Below, piece by piece: positions 24,902-33,422 of a DNA stretch of 64,000 nt. The position numbers were made by a program, and so were the translations under genes. The notes beneath the pieces are model-generated. The model did not search any database, had not been told where the DNA came from, and saw only the letters and a list, made by a program, of their open reading frames with translations. The stretch comes from Streptomyces canus. Lineage in GTDB: Bacteria > Actinomycetota > Actinomycetes > Streptomycetales > Streptomycetaceae. Positions within the stretch are counted from its first letter, which is position 1; every line of letters starts with the position of its first letter. The DNA lies in assembly GCF_041435015.1 (NCBI RefSeq), contig NZ_CP107989.1, forward strand, positions 5,766,001 to 5,830,000, read 5' to 3'.

Positions 24902-27706
24902 TCAGCCGACGCGGGTCAGCTTGTCGGTGAATCCCGGTTCGGTCAGATCCTTCTGCAGGGTGACCGGCACCTTGACCGCGCCGCCCTCGCCGTCGCCGAC
25001 GGTGAGGCTGCCGACCTTGGTGCCGGCCTTCGCGGTGTGCGGTACGTCGTCGGCGGTGAAGGACAGCTTCACCTTGAAGCCGGCCCAGCCGACGGCGGTG
25101 ACGTCCTTGGTGAGCACGAGGGGGGTGTGGCCGCCGAGGCCGTCGTCCACGTACCCGACGACGTCGCCCTTCTTCAGGATCTTCGCCGAGGTCAGGGCGT
25201 CCTCGGCGGCGAGCAGCGCGACCTTGCTGACGTCGTTGACGGTCTGGATGATCGGCGCCTTGTGCTGGCCGAGTACCGCGCCGACGACGGTGACGGTCTC
25301 CCCGCCGACCTTCTTGCGTGACGCGAAGAGGAGGTTGCCGCCGGCGGCGCTGGTGGTGCCGGTCTTGATACCGATACCGGTGTAGGGGACCAGATAGTTG
25401 TAGTTGTACCACTTCTGTCCGGACGGATCGACCCACTGTCCCATGGACGTGATCTCCATCAGCGCCGGGATCTTGACCAGCTCGTTGCCGAGCTTCACCT
25501 GGTCCTCGGCGGTGGAGACGGTGGTCTCCTTCAGGCCCGAGGCGTCGGTGTACTTCGTGTTCTTCATGCCGAGTTCCTGGGCGGTGTCGTTCATCTTCTT
25601 GATGAACGCCGCCTCGGAACCGGAGTCCCAGCGGGCGAGCAGCCGGGCGATGTTGTTGGCGGAGGGGATCATGATCGCCGCGATCGCCTGCCTCTGGGTG
25701 AGGACGTCGCCCTGTTTGACGGTGTTGAGGGTGGACTCGCCCTGCTTGTTGTAGCCGCCCTCCTTCTCGGCGAGCGCGTCGACGGTGATCTTCGCGCCCT
25801 CCTCGCCGGACTTGAGGGGGTGGTCCTTGAGGACGATGTAGGCGGTCATGGCCTTGGCCACGGAGCCGATCGCGACGGGGGTCTGCTTGCCGAAGTTCCC
25901 CATCGTGCCGACGCCGTTGACGTCCATCCAGCCCTGCCCCTGGGTGGGCCAGGGGAGGGTGGCCTTGCTGCCGTCGAAGGTGTACGAGTCCTCGGCGGTG
26001 AGGCTGAGCGTGGGGGCCGGCAGCGGGCGCAGACTCTGCGCGATCGCAAACGCGATGACCAGGAGGATGAGGATCGGGGTCCAGATCTTGACCCGGCGGC
26101 CGAGGGTGCGCAGGGGGCTGGGCGGGGGCGGCGGAGTGTTGGTGAGCTCCGCGAGGAGGTCGAGAGGCGGCTTCGGCGGCAGGGGCTGCTGTGTGGTCCG
26201 CTCCGGGCCGACCTGGGGGACGGCGGCGGTCACATCCGCCTTCGGCCGCGACTCGCGGGGCTCGTCGAGGCCCTTCAGCGCGACGAACTTGCTCGTCCGC
26301 TCGGCGGGGGTCTCCGGCTTGCGGGGGGTGTCGGCGTCCTTGGGCTCTGCCGTTGTCGCTGCAGCCTCCGCCGCCTTGCCGAGCTTCAGCATGGTGGTGG
26401 GCTGGTCCACGGAGGGCCGGGGCGCCTTGAAGACGGCGGTGGGCTGGTCCAGGGGTGGCTCGTCGCTCACATCCGCGTCACCGGACCCGCCGTCGTCACC
26501 GGTCTCGTCGTCCGTCCGCGGGTCGGCGGGGGCGGGCCGCGAGTCCGAGTCACCGGTGTCGGGGCGGGGTCGTTCGTCGGGCTTGGCGTCCGTCGGCGGG
26601 TGCGTGGCGGCGGGGTGCGCGTCCGAGTCGCCGGTGTCGGGGCGGGGTCGGTCGTCGGGCTTGGCGTCCGTCGGCGGGTCGGTGGGGGCGGGTCGCGCAG
26701 TTCCCCGCGCCCCTGGGGAGTCGGGCTGGTCGGCGTCGGGGCGGGACCCTTCGTCGGGCTTGTCGTCCGTCTGCGGGTGCGTGGCGGCGGGCCGCGAGTC
26801 CGAGTCGCCGGTGTCCGGGTGGGCTCGGTCGTCGGGCTTGGCGTCCGTCGGCGGGTCGGTGGGGGCGGGTCGCGCAGTTCCCCGCGCCCCTGGGGAGTCC
26901 GAGTCGCCGGTGTCCGGGACGTGGTCCTCGTCGTCGGCTACGGCCGTCTCGGCGACGTCGGCCCCGGTCGACGCGTCGGTGTCCGGGGCGGACTCGCCCT
27001 GGGAGGCATCGTCGGCGCCCTTGCCCTCGGGCTTCTTCGCGGCCTCCGCCTTCTCGTCCCCGGTGGCGACCCACGCCGCCACCGCGTCCCGCAGCCGCGC
27101 GTCGGGCGCGCCGGAGTCGCTGGACCTCTCAGCCGTGGCCGAACCGTCCGGGTCGTCGGTCGTGTCCGCGTCATCCGGATTTCCCGCTGTGGCGGAGGTG
27201 CCGGAGCTCTCGGCCGTATCGGAATCGTCCGGGTCGTCGGTCGTGTCCGTGGCGTCCGGGTTTCCCGCCGTGGCGGAGTCGCCGGAGCTCTCGGCCGTAC
27301 CGGAATCGTCCGGGCCGTCCGTGGGGTCCGGGGCTTCCGTCGCGTCGGAGTCGCCCGAGGTCTCCGTCGTGGCCGAGTCCTCCGGCCCGTCGGCGCCCTC
27401 AGGGCGCTTCTCCGCGGCCGAGGGGGCGTCGTCGGGCTTCCCCGTGTCGGAGCCGCCCGTTCCCGCCTCTGCGGGGCTCTCGGCGGGCTTCTCGGGGGTC
27501 TCCGGGAGGTCACGTACCGAGAAGACCCTCGTGGCCGTGTCGACGCCGCCGAGGGAGATGGACTCCCGTGCCACCGCGAGCCGGGGATCGCGGGCGGAAC
27601 TCCTCGCCTCGGGAACCGGACTCGCGCTCCCCGACGTCGGTTCTGCCGACGACTCGCGCTGCTTCGACCTGTCGGGGGACTCGCCCGCCACCGATGCCTC
27701 CTCCAT
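24902..27706 (-). CDS. D-alanyl-D-alanine carboxypeptidase with long repetitive cytoplasmic tail
   Basis: The 934-residue product has about 535 residues of Asp/Ser/Pro/Thr-rich repeats, including multiple DTGDSD...PPTDAKPD units and TTDDPD...ATAE units. One membrane helix follows at about 537-555 (WTPILILLVIAFAIAQ), then an S11 peptidase domain outside the cell. Catalytic motifs are intact: SVAK near 613, SAN near 681, KTGT near 780. The enzyme trims the terminal D-Ala of peptidoglycan stems. The tail is unusual; S11 enzymes normally have a signal peptide only. Two in-frame copies of a dispersed intergenic repeat lie within it. The ATG at 27704-27706 (MEEASVAGES) is the likely start, though no clear binding site precedes it. 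Confidence 0.88.
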   Translation of the reverse strand: MEEASVAGESPDRSKQRESSAEPTSGSASPVPEARSSARDPRLAVARESISLGGVDTATRVFSVRDLPETPEKPAESPAEAGTGGSDTGKPDDAPSAAEKRPEGADGPEDSATTETSGDSDATEAPDPTDGPDDSGTAESSGDSATAGNPDATDTTDDPDDSDTAESSGTSATAGNPDDADTTDDPDGSATAERSSDSGAPDARLRDAVAAWVATGDEKAEAAKKPEGKGADDASQGESAPDTDASTGADVAETAVADDEDHVPDTGDSDSPGARGTARPAPTDPPTDAKPDDRAHPDTGDSDSRPAATHPQTDDKPDEGSRPDADQPDSPGARGTARPAPTDPPTDAKPDDRPRPDTGDSDAHPAATHPPTDAKPDERPRPDTGDSDSRPAPADPRTDDETGDDGGSGDADVSDEPPLDQPTAVFKAPRPSVDQPTTMLKLGKAAEAAATTAEPKDADTPRKPETPAERTSKFVALKGLDEPRESRPKADVTAAVPQVGPERTTQQPLPPKPPLDLLAELTNTPPPPPSPLRTLGRRVKIWTPILILLVIAFAIAQSLRPLPAPTLSLTAEDSYTFDGSKATLPWPTQGQGWMDVNGVGTMGNFGKQTPVAIGSVAKAMTAYIVLKDHPLKSGEEGAKITVDALAEKEGGYNKQGESTLNTVKQGDVLTQRQAIAAIMIPSANNIARLLARWDSGSEAAFIKKMNDTAQELGMKNTKYTDASGLKETTVSTAEDQVKLGNELVKIPALMEITSMGQWVDPSGQKWYNYNYLVPYTGIGIKTGTTSAAGGNLLFASRKKVGGETVTVVGAVLGQHKAPIIQTVNDVSKVALLAAEDALTSAKILKKGDVVGYVDDGLGGHTPLVLTKDVTAVGWAGFKVKLSFTADDVPHTAKAGTKVGSLTVGDGEGGAVKVPVTLQKDLTEPGFTDKLTRVG
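26691..26714 (-). repeat. Dispersed repeat core, copy A (inside the carboxypeptidase gene)
   Basis: This 24-base core (begins GGTCGCGCAGTT, ends CCGCGCCCCT) is identical to four other copies in the window. Here it is read in frame as GARGTARP within the tail repeats. Confidence 0.85.
26868..26891 (-). repeat. Dispersed repeat core, copy B (inside the carboxypeptidase gene)
   Basis: Same 24-base core, same frame and same GARGTARP reading as copy A, 177 bases away. Copies A and B lie in a larger duplicated unit that includes the following PAPTDPPTDAKPDD codons, so one probably arose from the other by tandem duplication. Confidence 0.85.
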
Positions 27707-27941
27707 GTGCCGCGGGTGATCGGTATCCGTCACCCTGCGTCTGCCGAACCGTTGAATCGCCGCCCGGGCAGCCGCCACACCACGCTGTCCGAACCATGTA
27801 CCAGTGTCCTGTGTGTGGCCCTGTCCCAAGCGGTAGACGAGAACGACATACCTACCGGTTCCACTACAAACAGGTCACGCACCCTCGACAGACCAATGTG
27901 AGAGGGGTCACCCTGTCTTTCATCCACGCGGGGAGGCATGG

Positions 27942-28697
27942 ATGGGCAGGAGCCGCAGAACACTTCCGGAAGAGCTTCTGCTGCTGGCGTTGGACCCGAC
28001 CACGGGTACCACCGCACAGCCGCAGTCGCTCGACCTCGGTCTGGCCGGAGCACAGCTAGTGGAGCTGGCGCTGGCCGGACGGATAGCCCCAGACGGGGAT
28101 CGTATCGCCGTGGTAGCCCCACGGCCGACTGGAGATCCGACTTTGGACTGCGCGTTGGAGTTGCTGCGAAGGCGTGGCGCTCCCGTGCGGGCAGTGAACT
28201 GGATCGGCGGGCCGCGACTGGGGCTCCGCCAGACATACCTCTCGCATCTGGAGCGGTGCGGCATGGTTCATGCCGTGGCGGGTCAGATGTGCGGAGTGCT
28301 CCCGACGACCCGATACCAGGCGACGGACAACGAGATCAGCCGGGAGATCAAGTCCCGACTGGACTCGGCGATCCGCACCGGCGTACCGCCGGACCCGCGG
28401 ACCGCCGCGCTCGCCGCCCTGGCACACGCGGTCGGCCTCGGCAAGCACCTGTATCCGGGCAACGAGGGACGGTCCTCGAGGTCCCGGCTGCGGGACCTCA
28501 TCAGGCACGACCCGATGGGCGGTCTCGTCGCGCACGCCGTGATGGACGTCCAGAACGGTGTGGCCGCACAGCCACGTCGTAGCCCGGCACCCGTCGGCCG
28601 CCAGGCCGCCCCGGGAGCCAGGCCCGCACCGGAACCCGCTCGCGGCGTTCCGATGCAACCGCGCCGAGGACCGATGGCGCGCGCCGTGGCTCACTGA
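27942..28697 (+). CDS. GPP34 (GOLPH3/VPS74-like) family phosphoprotein
   Basis: The 251-residue protein starts at ATG 27942, 5 bases after GGGAGG. TLPEELLLLALDPTTG is the hallmark N-terminal helix of the GPP34 family, and LGLAGAQLVELALAGRIA follows. The central ISREIKSRLDSAIRTGVPPD and AALAALAHAVGLGKHLYPG also match. Eukaryotic GOLPH3 binds phosphatidylinositol-4-phosphate at Golgi membranes; Streptomyces keep many paralogues of unknown role. The C-terminal 45 residues are Pro/Arg/Ala-rich and basic, suited to membrane or nucleic-acid contact. It is divergent from the carboxypeptidase gene. Confidence 0.9.
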   Translation: MGRSRRTLPEELLLLALDPTTGTTAQPQSLDLGLAGAQLVELALAGRIAPDGDRIAVVAPRPTGDPTLDCALELLRRRGAPVRAVNWIGGPRLGLRQTYLSHLERCGMVHAVAGQMCGVLPTTRYQATDNEISREIKSRLDSAIRTGVPPDPRTAALAALAHAVGLGKHLYPGNEGRSSRSRLRDLIRHDPMGGLVAHAVMDVQNGVAAQPRRSPAPVGRQAAPGARPAPEPARGVPMQPRRGPMARAVAH

Positions 28698-29022
28698 GCC
28701 GCAGTTCCACGGCACGCACCGCCGGCAGCACGATCCGCACCACGCACCACTCAGCCGCCGCACCGTCAGTCCCCAAAGACCGGTCCGGGAGCCGCTGGTC
28801 CGCGCGGGGCGACGGAACCGTACGTCCGTACATCGGGCGTCGCCGGGTTCCGCCGCCCCGCGCGGCCGCATGTCCGGGCGCGGTCGGCCGGCATCCCTCG
28901 GCTGACGCGTACGCAGCGCATATACACCGTTTCCCAGCGGTAATAAGCACCTTGGTGGCAGTCTGCTCAACAGCAGATACGCAAAGTCAAGAACGAGGCA
29001 CGCAGCCGGAGGTGCACGTCCC
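28698..29022. other. Non-coding gap before the XRE/DUF5753 gene
   Basis: No credible gene is seen in these 325 bases. The last 110 bases are AT-richer and hold a perfect hairpin TCTGCT-CAAC-AGCAGA at 28962-28977. This could be an operator or leader element of the regulator gene at 29023. Confidence 0.45.
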
Positions 29023-29892
29023 GTGGCGTCCAATGTCAATCCCACCGTCAGGCGGCGCCGGCTGGGCCAGGAGCTGCGCAGGCTCCGCGAGCTCAAGGGC
29101 ATGACGGCCGAAGAGGTGGCGGAGCGGCTGCTCGTGTCGCAGTCGAAGATCAGCCGGCTGGAGAACGGCCGGCGCAGCATCAGCCAGCGCGATGTCCGCG
29201 ACCTGTGCGGGGTGTACGAGGTCGAGGACCAGCGCATCGTCGACTCCCTGATGCAGATGGCCAAGGACTCGCGGCAGCAGGGCTGGTGGCATGCCTTCGG
29301 GGACATCCCGTACAGCGTCTACATCGGTCTGGAGACCGACGCCGAGTCGCTGAGGGTGTACGAACCCCAGATCATCACCGGCCTGTTGCAGACCCGGCCG
29401 TACGCCGAGGCCATCGTGCGCGGCGGCGCGCCCGAGGCGACGGAGACGGAGAACGACAAGCGGGTCGAGGTGCGGCTGCGGCGGCAGAGCCGGGTCGCGG
29501 CCGAACGGGATCCGCTGCGGCTGTGGGTCGTCCTGGACGAGGCGTCCCTGCGCCGGGTCGTCGGCAGCCGGCAGGTGATGCGCGAGCAGTTGGAATACCT
29601 CGTGGAGATGTCCCAGCAGCCCCATATCACCGTGCAGGTACTGCCGTTCGACGTCGGCGCCCACCCCGGACTCAGCGGCCAGTACTCCATCCTGGAGTTC
29701 TCGGACGCGGCCGACTCCAGCGTCGTCTACATCGAGGGCGTCACCAGCGACCTGTACCTGGAGAAGGCGCACGACGTGCAGAAGTACACCGTGATGTACG
29801 AGCACTTGAGGGCGCAGGCGCTCAACGTCGACCAGTCGCGTCAGCTGATCGAGGACCTCGCCAAGGAGTACGCCCGGGAATACGCCCGTTGA
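29023..29892 (+). CDS. XRE-family regulator with DUF5753 (Scr1-type) domain
   Basis: The 289-residue protein starts at GTG 29023 with CGGAGG about 12 bases upstream. The HTH_31-type DNA-binding domain spans about 12-70 (LGQELRRLRELKGMTAEEVA, SQSKISRLENGRRSISQRDV). The DUF5753 domain follows at about 105-280: YEPQIITGLLQTRPYAEAI and VQVLPFDVGAHPGLSGQYSI are diagnostic. In S. coelicolor such proteins (WhiJ-like family) pair with small DUF397 proteins and affect development or antibiotic production. The partner lies at 30083 here. It is soluble and probably autoregulated. Confidence 0.92.
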   Translation: MASNVNPTVRRRRLGQELRRLRELKGMTAEEVAERLLVSQSKISRLENGRRSISQRDVRDLCGVYEVEDQRIVDSLMQMAKDSRQQGWWHAFGDIPYSVYIGLETDAESLRVYEPQIITGLLQTRPYAEAIVRGGAPEATETENDKRVEVRLRRQSRVAAERDPLRLWVVLDEASLRRVVGSRQVMREQLEYLVEMSQQPHITVQVLPFDVGAHPGLSGQYSILEFSDAADSSVVYIEGVTSDLYLEKAHDVQKYTVMYEHLRAQALNVDQSRQLIEDLAKEYAREYAR

Positions 29893-30016
29893 ACCGCTTC
29901 CCGACAGGGCGGGCCGGATAGTACACCCCGGCCCGGTCCGCCTGGAAGAGTCCACTGGAATATGCCGCCAGAAGAGTGAATGGCTGCTCCGAAAGAGGAA
30001 GTCGGCGAGTAGCGTC

Positions 30017-30051
30017 GATCACGCCAACGATCAGTAAAGGTTGGCGTGATC
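30017..30051. promoter_or_regulatory. Perfect 12-bp inverted repeat before the DUF397 gene
   Basis: GATCACGCCAAC (30017-30028) and GTTGGCGTGATC (30040-30051) flank 11 bases. The right arm ends 31 bases before the DUF397 ATG. It may be the operator of the upstream XRE regulator, or a hairpin that sets DUF397 expression apart from the regulator. Confidence 0.65.
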
Positions 30052-30082
30052 CGAACACTGCACATCTGGCTACGGAGCGAAT

Positions 30083-30274
30083 ATGGCAATCCGTCTGGGC
30101 GACCTGGACACATGGACGACCTCCACCTACACCAACGCCAACGGCGCGTGCCTGATGGTGAGGTCGACCGAAGAGGAAGCACTCGAACTCGGCGACACGA
30201 AGATCCCCGAGGGTCCCAAGCTGGCCTTCCCCGCCGAGGCGTGGAGCGCCTTCGTGGCCTCGGTCAAGGTGTGA
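30083..30274 (+). CDS. DUF397 family protein, partner of the XRE/DUF5753 regulator
   Basis: This 63-residue protein begins MAIRLGDLDTWTTSTYTNAN and contains CLMVRSTEEEALELGDTKIP, then LAFPAEAWSAFVASVKV. The C-terminal aromatic helix is the DUF397 signature. It lies 190 bases downstream of the XRE/DUF5753 gene on the same strand, the standard arrangement in Streptomyces. DUF397 partners are thought to counter or modulate their regulator, by analogy with WhiJ-associated pairs. The gap between the genes holds a strong inverted repeat. A terminator-like hairpin follows at 30359. Confidence 0.88.
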   Translation: MAIRLGDLDTWTTSTYTNANGACLMVRSTEEEALELGDTKIPEGPKLAFPAEAWSAFVASVKV

Positions 30275-30358
30275 GGGGCGGACCGGCCTGATCCCCGTCC
30301 CGTTCATCCACAACTGCACACCACAACTGCTCGCGACAACAGCACAAGCACCACCACA

Positions 30359-30399
30359 GAGCCCTCTCGACCAGATCGCCGTCCTTGCCGAGGGGGCTC
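30359..30399. terminator. Hairpin terminator downstream of DUF397
   Basis: GAGCCCTCTCG and CGAGGGGGCTC pair with one mismatch across a 19-base loop, 85 bases after the stop. Nothing else coding is seen between 30275 and 30594; the remainder holds the dispersed repeat. Confidence 0.6.
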
Positions 30400-30495
30400 G
30401 GCGTGTGCCTGCGGCGCTTCGGCCGAGGGGTTGTGCATAGGGTGCGGCTCGGTGGGGGCTGGGCGCGCCCCGCGGCGGAGCCGCCGATGTCACAG

Positions 30496-30571
30496 CCCCG
30501 CGCCCCTAAAGGTGGGAACAGCCAGGCAAGCGTGACCGCACCCACCAAGGGGCGCGGGGAACTGCGCGACC
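30496..30571 (+). repeat. Dispersed repeat, copy C, with opposing arm
   Basis: The invariant 24-base core lies at 30548-30571. A partial opposite-facing arm CCCCGCGCCCCT at 30496-30507 can pair with its start, forming a long stem with a 40-base loop. The element ends 23 bases short of the glutathione peroxidase stop codon and may act as that gene's terminator. Confidence 0.75.
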
Positions 30572-30594
30572 AGCCACGACGGACCCGCAGCCGC

Positions 30595-31098
30595 TTATGC
30601 CAGCGCACCCTCCACGGCGGAGACGATCTCGTCCGACTCCGGCTCCGTCTGCGGGGAGAACCTCGCGACAACCGACCCGTCCCGGCCGATCAGGAACTTC
30701 TCGAAGTTCCAGCGGATGTCCCCGGTGTGCCCCTCGGCGTCGGCGAAGCCCACCAGACGGTCGTAGAGCGCGTGCCGCCCCTCGCCGTTCACCTCGACCT
30801 TCTCGGTCAGCGGGAAGGTCACCCCGTACGTCGCCGAGCAGAACTCCGCGATCTCCTCGGCGCTGCCGGGCTCCTGCCCCAGGAACTGGTTGCAGGGCAC
30901 GCCGAGCACGGTGAAGCCCTGCTCCGCGTAGCGCTCCTGGAGCTTCTCCAGGCCGTTGTACTGCGGGGTGAGCCCGCACTTGGAAGCCACGTTCACGATG
31001 AGGACGGCCTTGCCGGCGTACCGGCCGAGGTCGGCGGAACCGCCCGTGAGGGCACCGATCTCGACGTCCAGGGGAGAGGAACCATCTGTAGTCGTCAT
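30595..31098 (-). CDS. Glutathione peroxidase family thiol peroxidase
   Basis: This 167-residue enzyme shows all family motifs: VNVASKCGLTPQYNGLEKL with peroxidatic Cys41, GVPCNQFLGQEPG with the resolving-type Cys and the Gln, and IRWNFEKFLIGRDG with the Trp-Asn. Streptomyces lack glutathione, so this Cys-type enzyme probably takes electrons from thioredoxin to reduce peroxides. It is cytoplasmic. Its ATG overlaps the stop of the upstream ArsR-like gene as ATGA, which implies translational coupling in one operon. Confidence 0.95.
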   Translation of the reverse strand: MTTTDGSSPLDVEIGALTGGSADLGRYAGKAVLIVNVASKCGLTPQYNGLEKLQERYAEQGFTVLGVPCNQFLGQEPGSAEEIAEFCSATYGVTFPLTEKVEVNGEGRHALYDRLVGFADAEGHTGDIRWNFEKFLIGRDGSVVARFSPQTEPESDEIVSAVEGALA

Positions 31099-32099
31099 GA
31101 CCGGATGCTAACTCCGCCCAGTGAATCCCCGGTTCCGGCCCCCGACGCCTCCACGAGCACTTCCCCGGCTCCCGTCCGCGCGTACAGCACCGATCGCCCG
31201 GCCCGCCGCCGCTCCACCAGGCCCGCGTCCAGCAGCACCCGCAGATGCCGCCCCACCGACCCCAGCCCCTGCCCGGTCAGGACGACGAGCTGGCTCGTGC
31301 TCAGGGGGGAGTCGAGGAGGACCAGCACCCTGGCCCGCGCGGTGCCGAGCAGCGTGCCGAGGCTTGCGGGCACGCTCCGGGCGCCCGGGTCGGCGAGGGC
31401 GCCCGCGCAGCCGTAGACGATGGCGTACCGCCGCGGTTCCTCCCACGTCGCCCAGCCGCGGCCCGGGGTGACCGGGACGAAGACGAGTTCGGCGCCGGAG
31501 ATCTCGCGGGGCGGACGCTCGTGCCGGTTCACCTGGAGCCGGTTCTCGCCGAGCCAGCGGGTCTGGCCCGGGGCCAGGGAGTCGATGACGGCCGCCCAGC
31601 CGCCCCGGCTCACCTGCGCGGTCCGGGCGACCACGTCCGCCTCCAGGATCCGCCGCCGACGGTCCCAGGACGGCCGTACGGTCCGCGTCCAGACGTAGGC
31701 GAGGAGCGCGGCGGCCCGCTCCGGGAGGTCGTCCCGCTCCAGGGCGACGGGCAGCGGTCCGCGCAGGGAGACCCGGACGTTCGCGCGGGCCTCGGCGGGG
31801 TCGGTCGCCCGGATCCGCGCGAGCGTCACCTCCAGGGGCGTGCCGTCGCGTGGCAGCGGCGCGAGGAAGTCGGCGATCCAGGACGTGCCCATCGCCGAGC
31901 GCACCAGCAGCGCGGTCACCGGGTCGGCCGCGAGGCGTGCGCGGTAGCCGGGCAGGTGGGTGCGGAGCCAGGCCTCCTCGCCCGGGTGGGCGGCGGTGCC
32001 CGTGTGCAGCAGCCGCAGGGTGGCGAAGGTCTCGGTGAACGGGCAGACCACGAACCGGCTGCGGACGAGGGTGTCCGCGTTGACCTGCCACCAGCCCAT
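31095..32099 (-). CDS. ArsR-like winged-helix regulator with N-terminal DUF5937-type domain
   Basis: This 334-residue protein has a long N-terminal domain (SRFVVCPFTETFATLRLLHT, AWLRTHLPGYRARLAADPVT) common to a Streptomyces regulator group. A C-terminal ArsR-type winged helix follows: LLDSPLSTSQLVVLTGQGLG, VGRHLRVLLDAGLVERRRAG, RSVLYARTG. No cysteine metal-binding box is present, so metal sensing is unlikely. The gene is divergent from an MFS transporter gene at 32171 and is followed by glutathione peroxidase with a 4-base overlap. A perfect inverted repeat lies just before its start. It probably represses both the transporter and its own operon. Confidence 0.88.
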   Translation of the reverse strand: MGWWQVNADTLVRSRFVVCPFTETFATLRLLHTGTAAHPGEEAWLRTHLPGYRARLAADPVTALLVRSAMGTSWIADFLAPLPRDGTPLEVTLARIRATDPAEARANVRVSLRGPLPVALERDDLPERAAALLAYVWTRTVRPSWDRRRRILEADVVARTAQVSRGGWAAVIDSLAPGQTRWLGENRLQVNRHERPPREISGAELVFVPVTPGRGWATWEEPRRYAIVYGCAGALADPGARSVPASLGTLLGTARARVLVLLDSPLSTSQLVVLTGQGLGSVGRHLRVLLDAGLVERRRAGRSVLYARTGAGEVLVEASGAGTGDSLGGVSIRS

Positions 32100-32111
32100 G
32101 GACCCCCCTTG

Positions 32112-32131
32112 GTTTCGCGACCGCGCGAAAC
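32112..32131. promoter_or_regulatory. Perfect inverted repeat between the ArsR-like and MFS genes
   Basis: GTTTCGCG and CGCGAAAC flank a 4-base centre, 12 bases before the regulator start and 40 bases before the MFS start. This is a likely autoregulatory operator. Confidence 0.65.
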
Positions 32132-32170
32132 ACTAACCGTCAGCCGCCGACCGCTCCGAGACTCCCCCGC

Positions 32171-33382
32171 ATGCGCAGCTACCGCACCCTCTTCCGCACC
32201 CCGGAATACGCCCCCTTCCTCCTCTCCTTCGCCGGCTACGCCGCCGCCCAGACGATCGCCGGCCTGGCCCTGGCCACGCTGGTCTACCGGGCCACCGGCT
32301 CCCCGCTCCTGTCGGCGGTGAGCATGTTCGGACCGCAGCTGGCGCAGTTACTGGGAGCCGCGTTCCTGCTCTCCGGCGCCGACCGCCTGCCCCCGCGCGC
32401 GATCCTGACCGTGATCTCCCTCGCCTTCGCGGCGGGTACGGCGGTGCTGGCGCTGCCCGGTCTGCCGGTCTGGGCGGTCTTCGTCGTCCTGCTCCTGCAG
32501 GGCCTGGTCGCGTCGCTCGGCGGGGGAGTGCGCGGGGGACTGATGAACGAGATCCTGCCCAAGGACGGCTACGTCCTGGGCCGTTCGGTGTTCAACATGC
32601 TCTGGGGCCTGGTGCAGGTGACCGGTTTCGCGACCGGCGGCGCGCTGCTGGCCCTGCTGTCTCCCCGCGTCTGCCTGCTCCTCGCGGCGGCGTTCTACGT
32701 GGCGTCGGCCCTGGTCAATCACCTCGGCCTCACGCCCCGCCCGCCGCGCTCCGCCGGCCGCCCGTCCTTCTCCGCGACCTGGCGCACCAACGCCCTCCTG
32801 TGGTCCTCCCGCCCCCGCCGCCTGGCGTACCTGGGCCTGTGGGTCCCCAACGGCCTCGTGGTCGGCAGCGATTCGCTCTACGTCTCCTACGCCCCGGCGG
32901 CCGCCGGCACGATGTACGCGTGCGGGGCGCTGGGCATGTTCGTGGGCGACATGGCGGTCGGCCGCCTGGTGCCGCCCGCGCTGCGCCCCCGGCTCGCGAC
33001 CCCGTTGCGCCTGCTGCTGGCGGCGCCCTACCTGTTCTTCGTCCTACGGCCGTCAGTGGCGCTGTCGGTCGTGGCCGCCGCCGTCGCCTCCGTCGGGTTC
33101 GCCGCGAGCCTGGTTCTCCAGGAACGCCTGATGTCCCTCACTCCCGACGACCTCGCGGGCCAGGCCCTCGGCCTGCACACCACCGGCATGGTCGCCCTCC
33201 AGGGCATCAGCGCCGTCCTCGCCGGCACCCTGGCCCAACTGACCTCCCCGCCCACGGCGATGACGCTGATGGCTACCGCGTCGGTCGCGGTGACCCTGAC
33301 GCTCTTCACGCTGGAGAGGCGCGGGGAACGACAGCCGGGTGCCGGTGTGCCGACCGCCGCGGAGGCGACCGGCACCGGGTGA
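32171..33382 (+). CDS. MFS transporter with an in-frame TTA codon
   Basis: This 403-residue protein of 12 predicted helices begins MRSYRTLFRTPEYAPFLLSF, as in Streptomyces MFS exporters. The loop 2-3 region reads LSGADRLPPRAILTVISLAF, close to the MFS motif position. It is divergent from an ArsR-like regulator gene, so export of an inducing compound is likely. Codon 60 (32348-32350) is TTA, in QLAQLLGAA. In Streptomyces TTA is read only by the bldA tRNA, so the protein may be made late in growth or during development. The tail is short and contains a GERQPGAG stretch. Confidence 0.9.
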   Translation: MRSYRTLFRTPEYAPFLLSFAGYAAAQTIAGLALATLVYRATGSPLLSAVSMFGPQLAQLLGAAFLLSGADRLPPRAILTVISLAFAAGTAVLALPGLPVWAVFVVLLLQGLVASLGGGVRGGLMNEILPKDGYVLGRSVFNMLWGLVQVTGFATGGALLALLSPRVCLLLAAAFYVASALVNHLGLTPRPPRSAGRPSFSATWRTNALLWSSRPRRLAYLGLWVPNGLVVGSDSLYVSYAPAAAGTMYACGALGMFVGDMAVGRLVPPALRPRLATPLRLLLAAPYLFFVLRPSVALSVVAAAVASVGFAASLVLQERLMSLTPDDLAGQALGLHTTGMVALQGISAVLAGTLAQLTSPPTAMTLMATASVAVTLTLFTLERRGERQPGAGVPTAAEATGTG

Positions 33383-33422
33383 CGGGCGATCGGAGCGCGA
33401 GGCGGGGCGCGGTCGTCGGACT

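Noticed and set aside
30595..31098. Selenocysteine in the glutathione peroxidase
   Set aside because: The peroxidatic position is an ordinary TGC/TGT Cys codon in VASKCGLT; no in-frame TGA is present.
33310..33345. Partial match to the dispersed repeat near the end of the MFS gene
   Set aside because: Only about 12 bases match (GGCGCGGGGAAC), which can arise by chance at this GC content.
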